Notes: a model not told the origin generated them from the letters alone. Positions 44,396 to 53,476 are shown, counted from the stretch's first letter. The stretch: 64,000 nucleotides of DNA from an uncultured Lachnospiraceae bacterium (GCA_910589385.1 CAJUTU010000001.1:186001-250000); one strand, 5' to 3'. Made by a program: numbers and translations.

Positions 44396-45316
44396 ATGAG
44401 AGATTTAAACAAGTATAAAGGAGTTATCCCCGCATTTTATGCATGCTATGACCAGGAAGGTAATATCAGCCCAGAGGGCGTACAGGCATTGACAAGATAT
44501 TTCGTAGAAAAAGGTGTCAAAGGAGTTTATGTAAACGGTTCTTCCGGGGAATGTATTTACCAGAGTGTAGAAGACAGGAAGATCGTCCTGGAAAATGTCA
44601 TGAAAGCTGCAGAAGGCAGATTAACCGTGATCAACCATGTTGCATGCAATAATACCAAAGACAGCATGGAGCTGGCTAAACATGCGGAAAGCCTGGGCGT
44701 GGATGCCATTGCTGCAATCCCTCCGATTTATTTCCGTCTGCCGGAACATGCGATCGCAAAATACTGGAACGACATCAGTTCTGCCGCTCCGAATACAGAT
44801 TTCGTGATCTACAATATCCCACAGCTTGCAGGGGTAGCTCTGACCATGGGGCTGTTTGCCGAGATGCGTAAAAATCCAAAAGTCATCGGCGTAAAGAATT
44901 CTTCCATGCCGGTGCAGGATATCCAGATGTTCAAGCAGGCTGCCGGTGAAGATTATATCATCTTCAATGGTCCTGACGAGCAGTTTATCAGCGGCTATGC
45001 CATCGGCGCAGAAGGCGGTATCGGCGGAACCTATGGCGCAATGCCGGAATTGTTCCTGAAAATGGAAGAATTCGTGAAAGCAAATGAGATGGAGGAAGCT
45101 AGAAAACTCCAATATACCGTAAATGAAATCATCTATAAAATGTGTTCCGGCCACGGAAATATGTATGGAGTCATCAAAGCCGTCCTAAAGCTCAATGAAG
45201 GACTGGAACTTGGCGGAGTAAGAGCACCTCTGGCATCCTTGGCCGACAGTGATGCCGAAGTTGTCAAAGAAGCCGCACAGATGATCCGCAAGGCAAAGGA
45301 AAACTATGGCTGTTAA
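44396..45316 (+). CDS. nanA: N-acetylneuraminate lyase
   Basis: A 306-residue class I aldolase that splits N-acetylneuraminate into ManNAc and pyruvate. Motifs: YVNGSSGECIYQS (pyruvate-binding GSSGE), DFVIYNIPQLAG with the Tyr, and the Schiff-base Lys in VIGVKNSSM; FNGPDEQFISGYAIGAEGGI closes the barrel. The NIPQLAG and GPDEQ patterns favour Neu5Ac lyase over dihydrodipicolinate synthase, as do the neighbours nanE and nanK. Confidence 0.93.
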   Translation: MRDLNKYKGVIPAFYACYDQEGNISPEGVQALTRYFVEKGVKGVYVNGSSGECIYQSVEDRKIVLENVMKAAEGRLTVINHVACNNTKDSMELAKHAESLGVDAIAAIPPIYFRLPEHAIAKYWNDISSAAPNTDFVIYNIPQLAGVALTMGLFAEMRKNPKVIGVKNSSMPVQDIQMFKQAAGEDYIIFNGPDEQFISGYAIGAEGGIGGTYGAMPELFLKMEEFVKANEMEEARKLQYTVNEIIYKMCSGHGNMYGVIKAVLKLNEGLELGGVRAPLASLADSDAEVVKEAAQMIRKAKENYGC

Positions 45317-45422
45317 GCCGCCTATGCTTAAAATGTCCCCCCCGAAAACCGGCCGGCATCCGGCATTTTATCCACGGCGCCGGCCTCAAATGAGAATGAG
45401 TGAAAAAACAGGAGGAGAAAAC

Positions 45423-46928
45423 ATGCAAGGATTTACAGTAATAGATCTGATTATTTTAGTTGTATACTTGGCGGCAGTATTATTCGCCGGCCTTCACTTC
45501 GCAAAAAAAGAAATGAAAGGGAAAGAATTTTTCAAAGGAGACGGGACCGTACCCTGGTGGGTCACTTCCGTATCCATATTTGCCACCTTATTAAGCCCTA
45601 TATCGTTCCTGTCGCTGGCAGGCAATTCTTATGCCGGGACATGGATCATGTGGTTTGCACAGCTTGGTATGCTGCTCGCAATCCCTCTGACCATCAAATT
45701 TTTCCTTCCTATCTACAGTAAGCTGGATATTGATACAGCATACCATTATCTGGAATTGAGATTTGGAAGCAAAGGGCTCCGTGTATTAGGCGCTGTCATG
45801 TTCATTATCTATCAGGTAGGACGTATGTCCATTATCATGTATCTGCCATGTATGGTACTCGGAAGCCTGACCGGAATCAACGTGAACCTGCTGATCATCA
45901 TCATGGGTGTGATCGCAATTATTTACTCTTACACAGGCGGATTAAAATCCGTACTTTGGACAGACTTTATCCAGGGTTCTGTGCTGCTCATCGGTGTGAC
46001 CTTCTCACTGGTATTCCTTCTGGCACATATTGACGGGGGAATCGGAACGATCTTCGGGGCATTTGCAGCAGACCACAAATTCCTGGCTCAGGACCAGCCG
46101 ATATTTGATATCAATATATTAAAAGACAGCGTGTTTATCATGATCGTGGGCGCAGGCTTTAATACAATGGGTTCCTATGTATCCAGCCAGGATATCGTAC
46201 AGCGTTTTACCACTACCACAGACACAAAGAAGTTAAACAAAATGATGCTGACAAATGGAGCGCTTTCCATCTTTATCGCTACCGTATTCTACCTGATCGG
46301 AACCGGGCTGTATGTATTCTATCAGCAGAATGCACTTCCTCCGGCAGCAGCACAGGACCAGATTTTTGCATCTTATATCGCTTTTGAACTTCCGGTAGGT
46401 ATCACGGGACTGCTTTTGGCAGCAATCTATGCGGCTTCACAGTCCACCTTGTCCACAGGGCTGAACTCTGTAGCAGCAAGCTGGACACTGGACATCCAGT
46501 CACGCCTTACAAAGAAAGAACTAAGCTTTGAGACACAGACCAAGATCGGACAGTATGTTTCCCTGATCGTCGGAATCTTTTCCATCATCGTATCTATGGT
46601 ACTGGCAAACGGCGGTGTGAAATCCGCATACGAATGGTTCAACGGATTTATGGGGCTGGTACTTGGCATCCTCATTGGAACCTTTATCCTGGGGGCATTT
46701 ACGAAAGTGGCAAATACATTTGGCGCAACACTTGCATTTATCGCGGCATCCCTTGTCATGGTCGGAATTAAATACTTTGTCCCGGCAGAATCTGTATCTA
46801 TCTGGTCCTACTCTCTGATATCCATCGCGGTATCTCTGGCTGTCGGCATCCCTGCAAGCCTGATCTACAGAAAGGTTAAAGGCGACACATCCGTACCGGC
46901 GCCTAATACGACGATTTACAAAAACTGA
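45423..46928 (+). CDS. Sodium:solute symporter (SSS family), probable sialic acid transporter
   Basis: A 501-residue protein with about 13 membrane helices of the SSS family. Seen: IILVVYLAAVLFAGLHFAKK, then WWVTSVSIFATLLSPISFLS (Na+ site region), YLELRFGSKGLRVLG and IIYSYTGGLKSVLWTDFIQG. It most likely imports Neu5Ac with Na+. The start at 45423 follows AGGAGG; the longer frame upstream overlaps the end of nanA and is Pro/Arg-rich, unlike a transporter. Substrate is inferred from the operon. Confidence 0.88.
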   Translation: MQGFTVIDLIILVVYLAAVLFAGLHFAKKEMKGKEFFKGDGTVPWWVTSVSIFATLLSPISFLSLAGNSYAGTWIMWFAQLGMLLAIPLTIKFFLPIYSKLDIDTAYHYLELRFGSKGLRVLGAVMFIIYQVGRMSIIMYLPCMVLGSLTGINVNLLIIIMGVIAIIYSYTGGLKSVLWTDFIQGSVLLIGVTFSLVFLLAHIDGGIGTIFGAFAADHKFLAQDQPIFDINILKDSVFIMIVGAGFNTMGSYVSSQDIVQRFTTTTDTKKLNKMMLTNGALSIFIATVFYLIGTGLYVFYQQNALPPAAAQDQIFASYIAFELPVGITGLLLAAIYAASQSTLSTGLNSVAASWTLDIQSRLTKKELSFETQTKIGQYVSLIVGIFSIIVSMVLANGGVKSAYEWFNGFMGLVLGILIGTFILGAFTKVANTFGATLAFIAASLVMVGIKYFVPAESVSIWSYSLISIAVSLAVGIPASLIYRKVKGDTSVPAPNTTIYKN

Positions 46929-47003
46929 CATCCTATATATCTGGCATTGGATAATTGCCATCTATATAGCAAAAAAATATCAATTACAGAAAGGAGACGA
47001 AAC

Positions 47004-47453
47004 ATGATATTCGGAAATATCCAAAACCTAAAGGAATACACCTGTCTGGAAAACGAAATTCTAGAGTGCTTCAAATATGCCGAAGAGCATGATTTAAAAG
47101 GCTATGAAAAAGGGAGCCATGAGATTGACGGAAAGCGTTTGTTTGTCAATATTGCAGAATATGAGACTGTAGAGGCAGAAAAACGTTTTTGGGAGGCACA
47201 CCGAGAATATCTGGATGTCCATCTGATGCTGGACGGAACAGAACAGATCGATCTAAATTTTATTGAGAATATGGATGTGAAAGAATATGTGCCTGAGGAT
47301 GATTTCCTTCCAATGGAAGGCCCGAAAAACAGCTCTGTCATACTTCATAATGGAGATTTTCTGATCTGCTTTCCAAGCGACGGACACCGCACGGCAGTTG
47401 CTGTAGAACATTCAGAGAAAATCAAAAAAGCAATTTTTAAAGTACATATTTAA
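47004..47453 (+). CDS. YhcH/YjgK/YiaL family protein
   Basis: A 149-residue beta-rich protein of the YhcH family: MIFGNIQNLKEYTC, then EIDGKRLFVNIAEYET, HREYLDVHLMLDGTEQIDL, and HRTAVAVEHSEKIKKAIFKV with the conserved His residues. Members occur in sialic acid operons, where E. coli YhcH (NanQ) is linked to opening or isomerising the sugar ring. Its place between the transporter and nanK fits that. GAAAGGAG precedes the ATG. Confidence 0.88.
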   Translation: MIFGNIQNLKEYTCLENEILECFKYAEEHDLKGYEKGSHEIDGKRLFVNIAEYETVEAEKRFWEAHREYLDVHLMLDGTEQIDLNFIENMDVKEYVPEDDFLPMEGPKNSSVILHNGDFLICFPSDGHRTAVAVEHSEKIKKAIFKVHI

Positions 47454-47464
47454 TCTACTTTTCT

Positions 47465-47494
47465 CCCGTCCGGTCATTCTGGTGGCCGGACGGG
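47465..47494 (+). other. Strong hairpin between yhcH and nanK
   Basis: CCCGTCCGGTCA (47465-47476) pairs with TGGCCGGACGGG (47483-47494), a 12-bp stem with one G-U pair, followed only by AAATTT. It may be a partial terminator or a processing site that sets expression of the downstream nanK-rpiR-nagA genes. Confidence 0.55.
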
Positions 47495-47641
47495 AAATTT
47501 CAACTTCATATTCCATAAAATACAAGCTATTACAAAATTTCTCATTTAAACATTCCATTATGGACATAATTGGGATATACTAAAGTGGTATCAAATATCG
47601 TATAAAAAGTACGGGAATTGGTTACAAAAAGGGGTACAGAT

Positions 47642-48556
47642 ATGAAAAGATATGTAAGCATCGATATAGGCGGGACAGCAATAAAATATGGAGTCCTGGA
47701 TGAAAATGGAAATCTGGCCTGCCGAAGTGAAATGTGTACGGAGGCATACAAAGGCGGGGCATCTATCCTCGCAAAAGCAGTCGATATTGTAAAGCAGTAT
47801 TACAGTCCTGGCATGCTGGACGGGATCTGCATCTCTACAGCAGGCATGGTGGACACAAAAAAGGGGGAAATCTTCCACTCCGCGTCCTTGATTCCGCATT
47901 ATGCAGGAACCCGCTTTAAGGAAGTTATGGAGACAGAATTCCAGATTCCCTGTGAAGTGGAAAATGACGTAAACTGCGCGGGGCTTGCCGAGTCTGTATC
48001 CGGGGCTTCCAAAGGCTGCTCCCCATCTCTTATGCTGACGGTCGGGACAGGCATCGGCGGCTGCATTGTAGTGGACGGCAAAGTCTTCCATGGTTTCAGC
48101 AGCAGCGCCTGTGAAGTCGGATACATGCACATGGCAGGCAGTGATTTCCAGACACTGGGGGCCGCAAGCATTCTTTCCAGAAAAGTAGCAGAATGGAAAA
48201 ACGAGCCTGAAGATATATGGAACGGATATCATATATTCGAGGAAGCAAAAAAGGGGGACGAGCTCTGCATCCGGGCAATCCATGAGATGACGGATGTACT
48301 GGGCCAGGGAATCGCCAATATCTGCTATGTACTGAATCCTGAAATCGTAGTACTGGGAGGAGGCATCATGGCACAGGAGGATTATCTGCGGGAGCCAATT
48401 GAAAATGCGCTGAAAAAATATCTGGTCCCAGGCATAGCCGACTGCACCAGGATTGCATTTGCAAAACACAAGAATGATGCGGGGATGCTGGGAGCATTCT
48501 ATCATTTTATGCAGCGCCAGGGAGGTAAAGCAGCGGAATATACCGCTGTTCATTAA
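47642..48556 (+). CDS. nanK: ROK family kinase, probable N-acetylmannosamine kinase
   Basis: A 304-residue ROK sugar kinase. The N-terminal phosphate motif is SIDIGGTAIKYGVLDE, the sugar-binding Asn-Asp is in ENDVNCAGLAE, and the second phosphate motif is LTVGTGIGGCIV. The usual ROK zinc site CxCGxxGCxE is missing; after EVGYMHM the sequence reads AGSDFQTLGAASI. Zinc-free ROK kinases exist, including (from memory) staphylococcal NanK. It should phosphorylate ManNAc from NanA to ManNAc-6-phosphate, the NanE substrate. AAAGGGG precedes the ATG at 47642. Confidence 0.85.
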   Translation: MKRYVSIDIGGTAIKYGVLDENGNLACRSEMCTEAYKGGASILAKAVDIVKQYYSPGMLDGICISTAGMVDTKKGEIFHSASLIPHYAGTRFKEVMETEFQIPCEVENDVNCAGLAESVSGASKGCSPSLMLTVGTGIGGCIVVDGKVFHGFSSSACEVGYMHMAGSDFQTLGAASILSRKVAEWKNEPEDIWNGYHIFEEAKKGDELCIRAIHEMTDVLGQGIANICYVLNPEIVVLGGGIMAQEDYLREPIENALKKYLVPGIADCTRIAFAKHKNDAGMLGAFYHFMQRQGGKAAEYTAVH

Positions 48557-48568
48557 GGTGAGGATGCA

Positions 48569-49411
48569 ATGGAGTATTATGTAAAATCCGTAGTACCAAT
48601 GATAGAATCAAATTACGATAATTTCACAATGGTAGAAAAGACGATCGCCGATTTTTTCATACGAAACCGCAAGAAAATGGATTTTTCCGCCAAATCCATT
48701 TCGGAAAAGCTGTATGTATCGGAAGCGTCGCTCTCCCGTTTCGCGAAAAAATGCGGCTATCGCGGTTACCGCGAGTTCGTATACCAGTATGAGGAAACTT
48801 TCGTCGAAAAAGAGGAATCCATGACCGGGCATACGAGGATGATCCTGAACGCATATCAGGAGCTGCTGAACAAGACATACAGCCTTGTAGATGAGACACA
48901 GATTGCCAGGATCGGGAGGTATCTGAACCAGTCGGATCGTGTCTTTGTATGCGGCAGAGGAAGTTCCGGACTTACAGCAGAAGAAATGGAATTCCGGTTT
49001 ATGAGGATCGGCGTTGATATTGACTCTATCAAAGACACAGATCTGATGAGGATGCAGGCTGTATTCCAAAACCGGGAGAACCTGGTGTTTGGGATCAGTA
49101 TCAGCGGTGAGAAAGAAGATGTATTGTATATGCTGAAAGAGGCACATCGAAGAGGGGCAAAGACCGTGCTGCTGACAGCAAAAAACCGGGGAGTCTTTGA
49201 AGAGTTCTGTGATGAGATCGTCCTTCTTCCGTCACTGAAGCATCTGAACCATGGAAATGTCATTTCCCCACAGTTCCCCATTCTTGTGATGCTGGATATC
49301 ATCTATTCCTATTACGTGGAACAAGATAAATTTGCAAAAGAAGTGCTGCATGACAATACGCTCCGGGCATTGGAAGAAGGAAACAAAAGACACCGCCAGG
49401 TAATTGAATAA
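48569..49411 (+). CDS. MurR/RpiR family transcriptional regulator
   Basis: A 280-residue regulator. The N-terminal HTH (about 1-80) has VEKTIADFFIRNRKKMDFSA and LYVSEASLSRFAKKCGYRGY, typical of RpiR proteins; the C-terminal SIS domain (about 110-240) has VFVCGRGSSGLTAEEMEFRF and FGISISGEKEDV, which binds a phosphosugar. Located between nanK and nagA, it most likely controls the operon in response to an amino-sugar phosphate such as ManNAc-6-P or GlcNAc-6-P. Family certain, ligand inferred. Confidence 0.92.
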   Translation: MEYYVKSVVPMIESNYDNFTMVEKTIADFFIRNRKKMDFSAKSISEKLYVSEASLSRFAKKCGYRGYREFVYQYEETFVEKEESMTGHTRMILNAYQELLNKTYSLVDETQIARIGRYLNQSDRVFVCGRGSSGLTAEEMEFRFMRIGVDIDSIKDTDLMRMQAVFQNRENLVFGISISGEKEDVLYMLKEAHRRGAKTVLLTAKNRGVFEEFCDEIVLLPSLKHLNHGNVISPQFPILVMLDIIYSYYVEQDKFAKEVLHDNTLRALEEGNKRHRQVIE

Positions 49412-49439
49412 AAGAAACGCCCTGTTAGGAGGAAAAAAC

Positions 49440-50612
49440 ATGATCATCCAAAATGTAAAAGTTTATAACAAAAATCATGAATTTGTAGATGGAGAAATCC
49501 TGATCCGCAATGGAAAGTTTGAAGAAATCAATCAGGTTCCGAGGCCTGACCTCGAAAAGAGCGCTGAGGAAGATACCATCCTTGACGGCGAAGGCTGCTA
49601 TGCCATTCCCGGCCTGATCGACCTGCATTTCCACGGCTGCAAGGGGTACGACTTCTGTGACGGCACAAAAGAAGCCATTGCAGAAATTGCAAAATACGAG
49701 GCATCTGTAGGTGTGACCGCCATTTCCCCCGCAACGATGACACTCCCCATCAATGAACTGGAGGCCATTTTATCGACTGCGGCAGATTATAAAAAGGATA
49801 TGGAAAAAGAGCCGTCCGGAGGTGCTGACCTGGTTGGGATCAATATGGAAGGCCCCTTCATCAGTGAGGCCAAAAAAGGAGCCCAGGACCAGCGCAATAT
49901 CATTTCCTGTAATGTGGACATCTGCCAACGCTTTTTGGATTCTTCCGATGGGTTGGTCAAATTCGTAGGGATTGCGCCGGAACAGAATGAAAACGCAAGG
50001 GAATTCATCCAGAAAATGAAAGATAAAGTCCATATTTCCCTTGCCCATACCAATGCGGATTATGATACGGCAATGGCTGCATTTGATGCAGGAGCCGACC
50101 ATGCGGTACACCTCTACAATGCAATGCCTGCATTTTCCCACCGCTCGCCTGGTGTCGTAGGCGCCGTGTCCGACAGCAGCCATGTGAATGCGGAAATGAT
50201 CTGCGACGGAGTGCATATCCACCCTTCGATGGTGCGCGCTGCATTTAAGATGCTCGGCTCTCACCGGATCATCCTGATCAGTGACAGTATGCGTGCCACC
50301 GGCATGCCCGACGGGCAGTATACTTTGGGCGGCCTGGATGTCAATGTTGCCGGTAAAAAAGCAACTCTCGTTTCAAACGGCGCATTGGCAGGCTCTGCAT
50401 CAAACCTCATGGAATGCATGAAAACCGTAGTCCAAAAAATGGAAATCCCCCTTGAGACTGCCGTTGCCTGCGCAGCCGAAAACCCGGCAAAATGCCTTGG
50501 AATCTCTGATGAGTACGGCTCGATCGCACCTGGAAAAAAAGGAAACGTAGTACTGTTGGATCAGGAATTAAATTTAAAGGCAGTCATCAAAGATGGGGTC
50601 CGGATCCGCTGA
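49440..50612 (+). CDS. nagA: N-acetylglucosamine-6-phosphate deacetylase
   Basis: A 390-residue amidohydrolase that removes acetate from GlcNAc-6-phosphate. Seen: GLIDLHFHGCKGYDFCDG with HxH, the metal Glu in INMEGPFISEAKKGAQ, LAHTNADYDTAM, HAVHLYNAMPAFSHRSPG, the later His in ICDGVHIHPSMVRAA and the catalytic Asp in ILISDSMRATGMPDG. GGAGG precedes the ATG. It finishes the in-operon pathway at glucosamine-6-phosphate; a deaminase (nagB) is not in the window. Confidence 0.95.
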   Translation: MIIQNVKVYNKNHEFVDGEILIRNGKFEEINQVPRPDLEKSAEEDTILDGEGCYAIPGLIDLHFHGCKGYDFCDGTKEAIAEIAKYEASVGVTAISPATMTLPINELEAILSTAADYKKDMEKEPSGGADLVGINMEGPFISEAKKGAQDQRNIISCNVDICQRFLDSSDGLVKFVGIAPEQNENAREFIQKMKDKVHISLAHTNADYDTAMAAFDAGADHAVHLYNAMPAFSHRSPGVVGAVSDSSHVNAEMICDGVHIHPSMVRAAFKMLGSHRIILISDSMRATGMPDGQYTLGGLDVNVAGKKATLVSNGALAGSASNLMECMKTVVQKMEIPLETAVACAAENPAKCLGISDEYGSIAPGKKGNVVLLDQELNLKAVIKDGVRIR

Positions 50613-50642
50613 TCCGTTCCCCATCCCCTTCTTTCTCCCCAG

Positions 50643-50676
50643 CAGCAGCTTCATTCCCTCTCATCAGAAGCTGCTG
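50643..50676 (+). terminator. Probable terminator after nagA
   Basis: CAGCAGCTTC (50643-50652) and GAAGCTGCTG (50667-50676) form a perfect 10-bp stem, followed by TTT and a T/C-rich run on the plus strand. It lies inside the last codons of the convergent coiled-coil gene. Confidence 0.6.
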
Positions 50677-51382
50677 TTTCATCCTCTTCTTTCTCCTCAG
50701 ATGCTGCCGCTTCGTTCTGTTCTTTTACTTTCTCTGCCGTATCAGCCACGATCTCGCCGATATCTGACAGTAATTCTGTCGATTTCCGCTCCAGTTCTGA
50801 AAGCTTTTCTTCCTTTTTGGAGATCAATTCTTTTGAGGTTTCCAAGCCGTTTGCATACATCCCATCCAACTCAATCTCCGACTTCAAGACACGAGCTTCC
50901 CCATCCACTCTCTTTTTGACTGAATCAGTCATTTCTGCCCTTTCCAGTCCCTGGGACATGTCCATCACATTTGAAAGCCTTTCATTTTCAATCTCCTGTC
51001 TTGTTTTCGGCTCATCATCCTTTTTCCCCTTCTCGGCCTGTTTCTCCATTTCTTTCATCATAGCCTGGGAAATCTGCTGGTCTACATCTTTGAGCTGCTT
51101 CTCATAGGCTTCTAACTGGGATTTGATGGATTCCATGGATTTTCCGTCTTTTTGGGCCGAACTGATCAGCGAATCCTTTTGCTCCAGGATACTCATTTTC
51201 TGCTTCATGAGCGTATCAATGAGGCTTCCCTGCTTACCCTGGGGCGATATGAGCGCCAGATCCCTGCGCGCTTCTTGTGACGCCGCACTCCCGGACCTCC
51301 CGTTTTTAGCCGCCGCGCTTTGATTGATCCGGTAAGAATTAAAAATTTGATTTTGTGTCACTGTGTTAAAATTCAGTTTCAT
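50651..51382 (-). CDS. Coiled-coil hypothetical protein
   Basis: A 243-residue, highly charged protein with long helical runs of Lys, Glu and Gln, predicted coiled coil at about 60-130 and 170-225 (for example LIDTLMKQKMSILEQKDS, KSQLEAYEKQLKDVDQQI), and an acidic Glu/Ala/Ser tail. It starts MKLNFNTVTQNQIFNSYRIN with no signal peptide. I do not recognise a family. It is 88 bases downstream of the BlaI/M56 pair on the same strand and could be cotranscribed. A terminator hairpin for the convergent nagA overlaps its end. Confidence 0.6.
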   Translation of the reverse strand: MKLNFNTVTQNQIFNSYRINQSAAAKNGRSGSAASQEARRDLALISPQGKQGSLIDTLMKQKMSILEQKDSLISSAQKDGKSMESIKSQLEAYEKQLKDVDQQISQAMMKEMEKQAEKGKKDDEPKTRQEIENERLSNVMDMSQGLERAEMTDSVKKRVDGEARVLKSEIELDGMYANGLETSKELISKKEEKLSELERKSTELLSDIGEIVADTAEKVKEQNEAAASEEKEEDETAASDERE

Positions 51383-51469
51383 GATACTTCTCTCCTTTTC
51401 TATAAATTCTCTTATTGCACTGTGTTCCGCTTATATTGTTCTAATGTATGATCTTTGCGTTTTGCATGC

Positions 51470-52741
51470 TCATGGCATCTGTTTCAGAAGCGTTATCCAA
51501 AAATTTTTCTCGCTGTTCGAATACGGAACACGTAAATTTTCTTCCTGCCCCCGATAATCCACATTCGTACCGTTCCCACTCCACCCCAATCTGGGATTTT
51601 TCCTGTATCCGCCAAAACTAATCCAAAAGCCCTCCCCTTGGATCCCACAATCTTCCAAAATCCGGTCCATCTCTGTCCTATTGATATAAATATAGTCTTC
51701 ATCCCAGGATACCGCCTGCTCAAACTCCTTTCTGTCCAGAATGATGACTGATGTCCCCTGATGCATTGCTGCCAATGCGATCGTCTCTGTTTCTTCCATA
51801 TAGCGGGGATAAGAGTTGTGTATGATCAACAAAAATGCTCCTGCAAGAACCGCCGTACCAACGATACACAGTATCTGTGCCGCAGGCCCTCGGTATGGCC
51901 GAAAGGCTGCGATCCTGGAAATCCGCTGTCTCACATTCCGGTAACCACTTACCTGTGCAAAACCAAAAGCCGTACTCCTTCTCTCTGGATGCACTGGATC
52001 AGATCCAACAAGCTGCATGCACTTTAAGAGAAGCATGCCATAGCCTAAAGCATCCTGTCCGCCCTTCTGAATGGCAGCCTTATCACAGATATCCTCCAGA
52101 TCATTCTGGAAACACTGCCTGCATGCCACAAAGAAAAAATTTGGCCACAACAGGATCTGCAGGATATCCCACATCAGATAAAGCCATAAATGCCCCAGCC
52201 GGATGTGGATCCTTTCATGGAGCAGGATTGTCTCTATTTCATTTCCCGACAATTCTTTCTGCAGAATTTTTGGTATCACGATCCAGGAATGGAACAACCC
52301 TGTAGTAAATGGAGTTACTGCCAGTCCATGGATCTTGATCTCCTGCCCGCAAACGTTGCTTTGCTCCATGTTTTTTACAATTCTGCACAGCTTTCTCCTT
52401 CCAGAAAAAAGAACGCCTGCGCAAAGCGCCATACCAGCCACATAGCCATATCTGACCCACCAGTGGTCACTGCACAGCGTCGCCCACCAGCTTGTGCATC
52501 GAAAAACAAATCCGTTATCATAAAGCAGATTCAATTTTCCAAGAAACGGCGTTACGAGAAGCAGCCCCCACACCATGCCTTTTAGAAATACTGTTTTTCT
52601 TAACAAAGTCCCTCGCAGAAAAAGAATCAGGATAAACACGAAAAAGGAAACCTGGACACATTGGCCAAGCGATATGGCAATATAGATCGTGCCAAAATCC
52701 AGTATATTGAACGTCAGGCTATTCATCCATTGCCCTGCCAT
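51470..52741 (-). CDS. M56-family (BlaR1/MecR1-like) membrane metalloprotease
   Basis: A 423-residue membrane protein with about four membrane helices. The zinc motif His175-Glu-Arg-Ile-His179 (LLHERIHIRLGH) and the later LEDICDKAAI match M56 peptidases of the BlaR1 group. The segment VTPFTTGLFHSWIVIP is typical. The C-terminal extracellular part is only about 110 residues and shows no penicillin-binding domain, so it is not a beta-lactam sensor like BlaR1. The ATG overlaps the stop of the BlaI gene (TAATG). It probably cleaves BlaI or another partner upon an envelope signal. Confidence 0.85.
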   Translation of the reverse strand: MAGQWMNSLTFNILDFGTIYIAISLGQCVQVSFFVFILILFLRGTLLRKTVFLKGMVWGLLLVTPFLGKLNLLYDNGFVFRCTSWWATLCSDHWWVRYGYVAGMALCAGVLFSGRRKLCRIVKNMEQSNVCGQEIKIHGLAVTPFTTGLFHSWIVIPKILQKELSGNEIETILLHERIHIRLGHLWLYLMWDILQILLWPNFFFVACRQCFQNDLEDICDKAAIQKGGQDALGYGMLLLKCMQLVGSDPVHPERRSTAFGFAQVSGYRNVRQRISRIAAFRPYRGPAAQILCIVGTAVLAGAFLLIIHNSYPRYMEETETIALAAMHQGTSVIILDRKEFEQAVSWDEDYIYINRTEMDRILEDCGIQGEGFWISFGGYRKNPRLGWSGNGTNVDYRGQEENLRVPYSNSEKNFWITLLKQMP

Positions 52742-53139
52742 TACAGTTTCTTTCCTTTCCCCGATTCTAAAATATTTTTCAGTTCTTCCATCTGCTCCTC
52801 TGTCAATGACACATTTTTCAGCAATGCCGCTGCTGCATTCGCATGGCTCCCGGAAAAATAACTGTCTGCAAACCTCCTGCTCTTCTCGTCCAAGCATTCC
52901 TCCTTGGATTTTAACGGGGTATAGATATAGACCCTTGCGTCCTTTTTATCTACCACATAGCTTAAAATTTTTTTCTGGCATAAACGATTCATTAAGACCC
53001 TGACCATCCTTGGGGTCATGTCCGCATGGCCGGCAAGCCTTTGTATGACCTCCGAAGATGTCAGCGGAGTATCACTTGCCCAGAAGATCTCCATGATCTG
53101 CCATTCACTTTCACTGGGTGTTGTTTCTTTTTGTGCCAT
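52741..53139 (-). CDS. BlaI/MecI/CopY family repressor
   Basis: A 132-residue winged-helix repressor. PSESEWQIMEIFWASDTPLT and then MVRVLMNRLCQKKILSYVVD and ARVYIYTPL are the family pattern; the C-terminal helices serve dimerisation and proteolytic control. The start at 53139 follows GGGAGG; the ORF continues upstream without a better site. It is translationally coupled to the M56 protease, the usual sensor/repressor pair, here not associated with a beta-lactamase gene. Confidence 0.9.
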   Translation of the reverse strand: MAQKETTPSESEWQIMEIFWASDTPLTSSEVIQRLAGHADMTPRMVRVLMNRLCQKKILSYVVDKKDARVYIYTPLKSKEECLDEKSRRFADSYFSGSHANAAAALLKNVSLTEEQMEELKNILESGKGKKL

Positions 53140-53272
53140 ATGCCGCCTCCCTTCTCTCCGTGGCAGCAGTACTATGTCTGTAAGAACCGCTTTATCATCG
53201 GCCACGGGAAATCTGTTTCTCATTTTTATCGTTTTGCACTATATGATTTACCTTAACATAATATATATCGGT

Positions 53273-53284
53273 TAACACTTGTTA
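53273..53284. promoter_or_regulatory. Inverted repeat upstream of blaI, candidate operator
   Basis: TAACA-CT-TGTTA is a 12-bp inverted repeat in an A/T-rich stretch (53240-53345) before the blaI gene. BlaI-type repressors bind TACA/TGTA-like palindromes; this one is only similar. It may be the autoregulatory site. Confidence 0.35.
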
Positions 53285-53370
53285 TTTATTAATACCCGTT
53301 ATTATTTTTTTAATTAACCTGCGCTTATTTCACAGACTCCGCTGAAGGTAAATTTTTAAACAAACAACCA

Positions 53371-53407
53371 AAAAAACAGAGGATAGATGTTTTCTCTTCC
53401 TCTGTTT
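53371..53407 (-). terminator. Terminator of the GHKL/LytTR operon
   Basis: AAACAGAGGA and TCCTCTGTTT arms (53374-53383 and 53398-53407) form a 10-bp stem. On the minus strand it is followed by TTTTTTT-like bases, ending the two-component operon transcript. Confidence 0.8.
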
Positions 53408-53476
53408 AATCCCACGGCAGTACATATATTTGTTATCCAGAAAAAATGTTCATTTCAGCGCCGTCTGGCCGCTCCC

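Noticed and set aside
45306..45422. 39-codon N-terminal extension of the SSS transporter
   Set aside because: It overlaps the end of nanA, is Pro/Arg-rich, and the AGGAGG site belongs to the ATG at 45423.
47591..48553. 320-codon minus-strand frame opposite nanK
   Set aside because: Antisense to a clear ROK kinase with no motif and no ribosome site.
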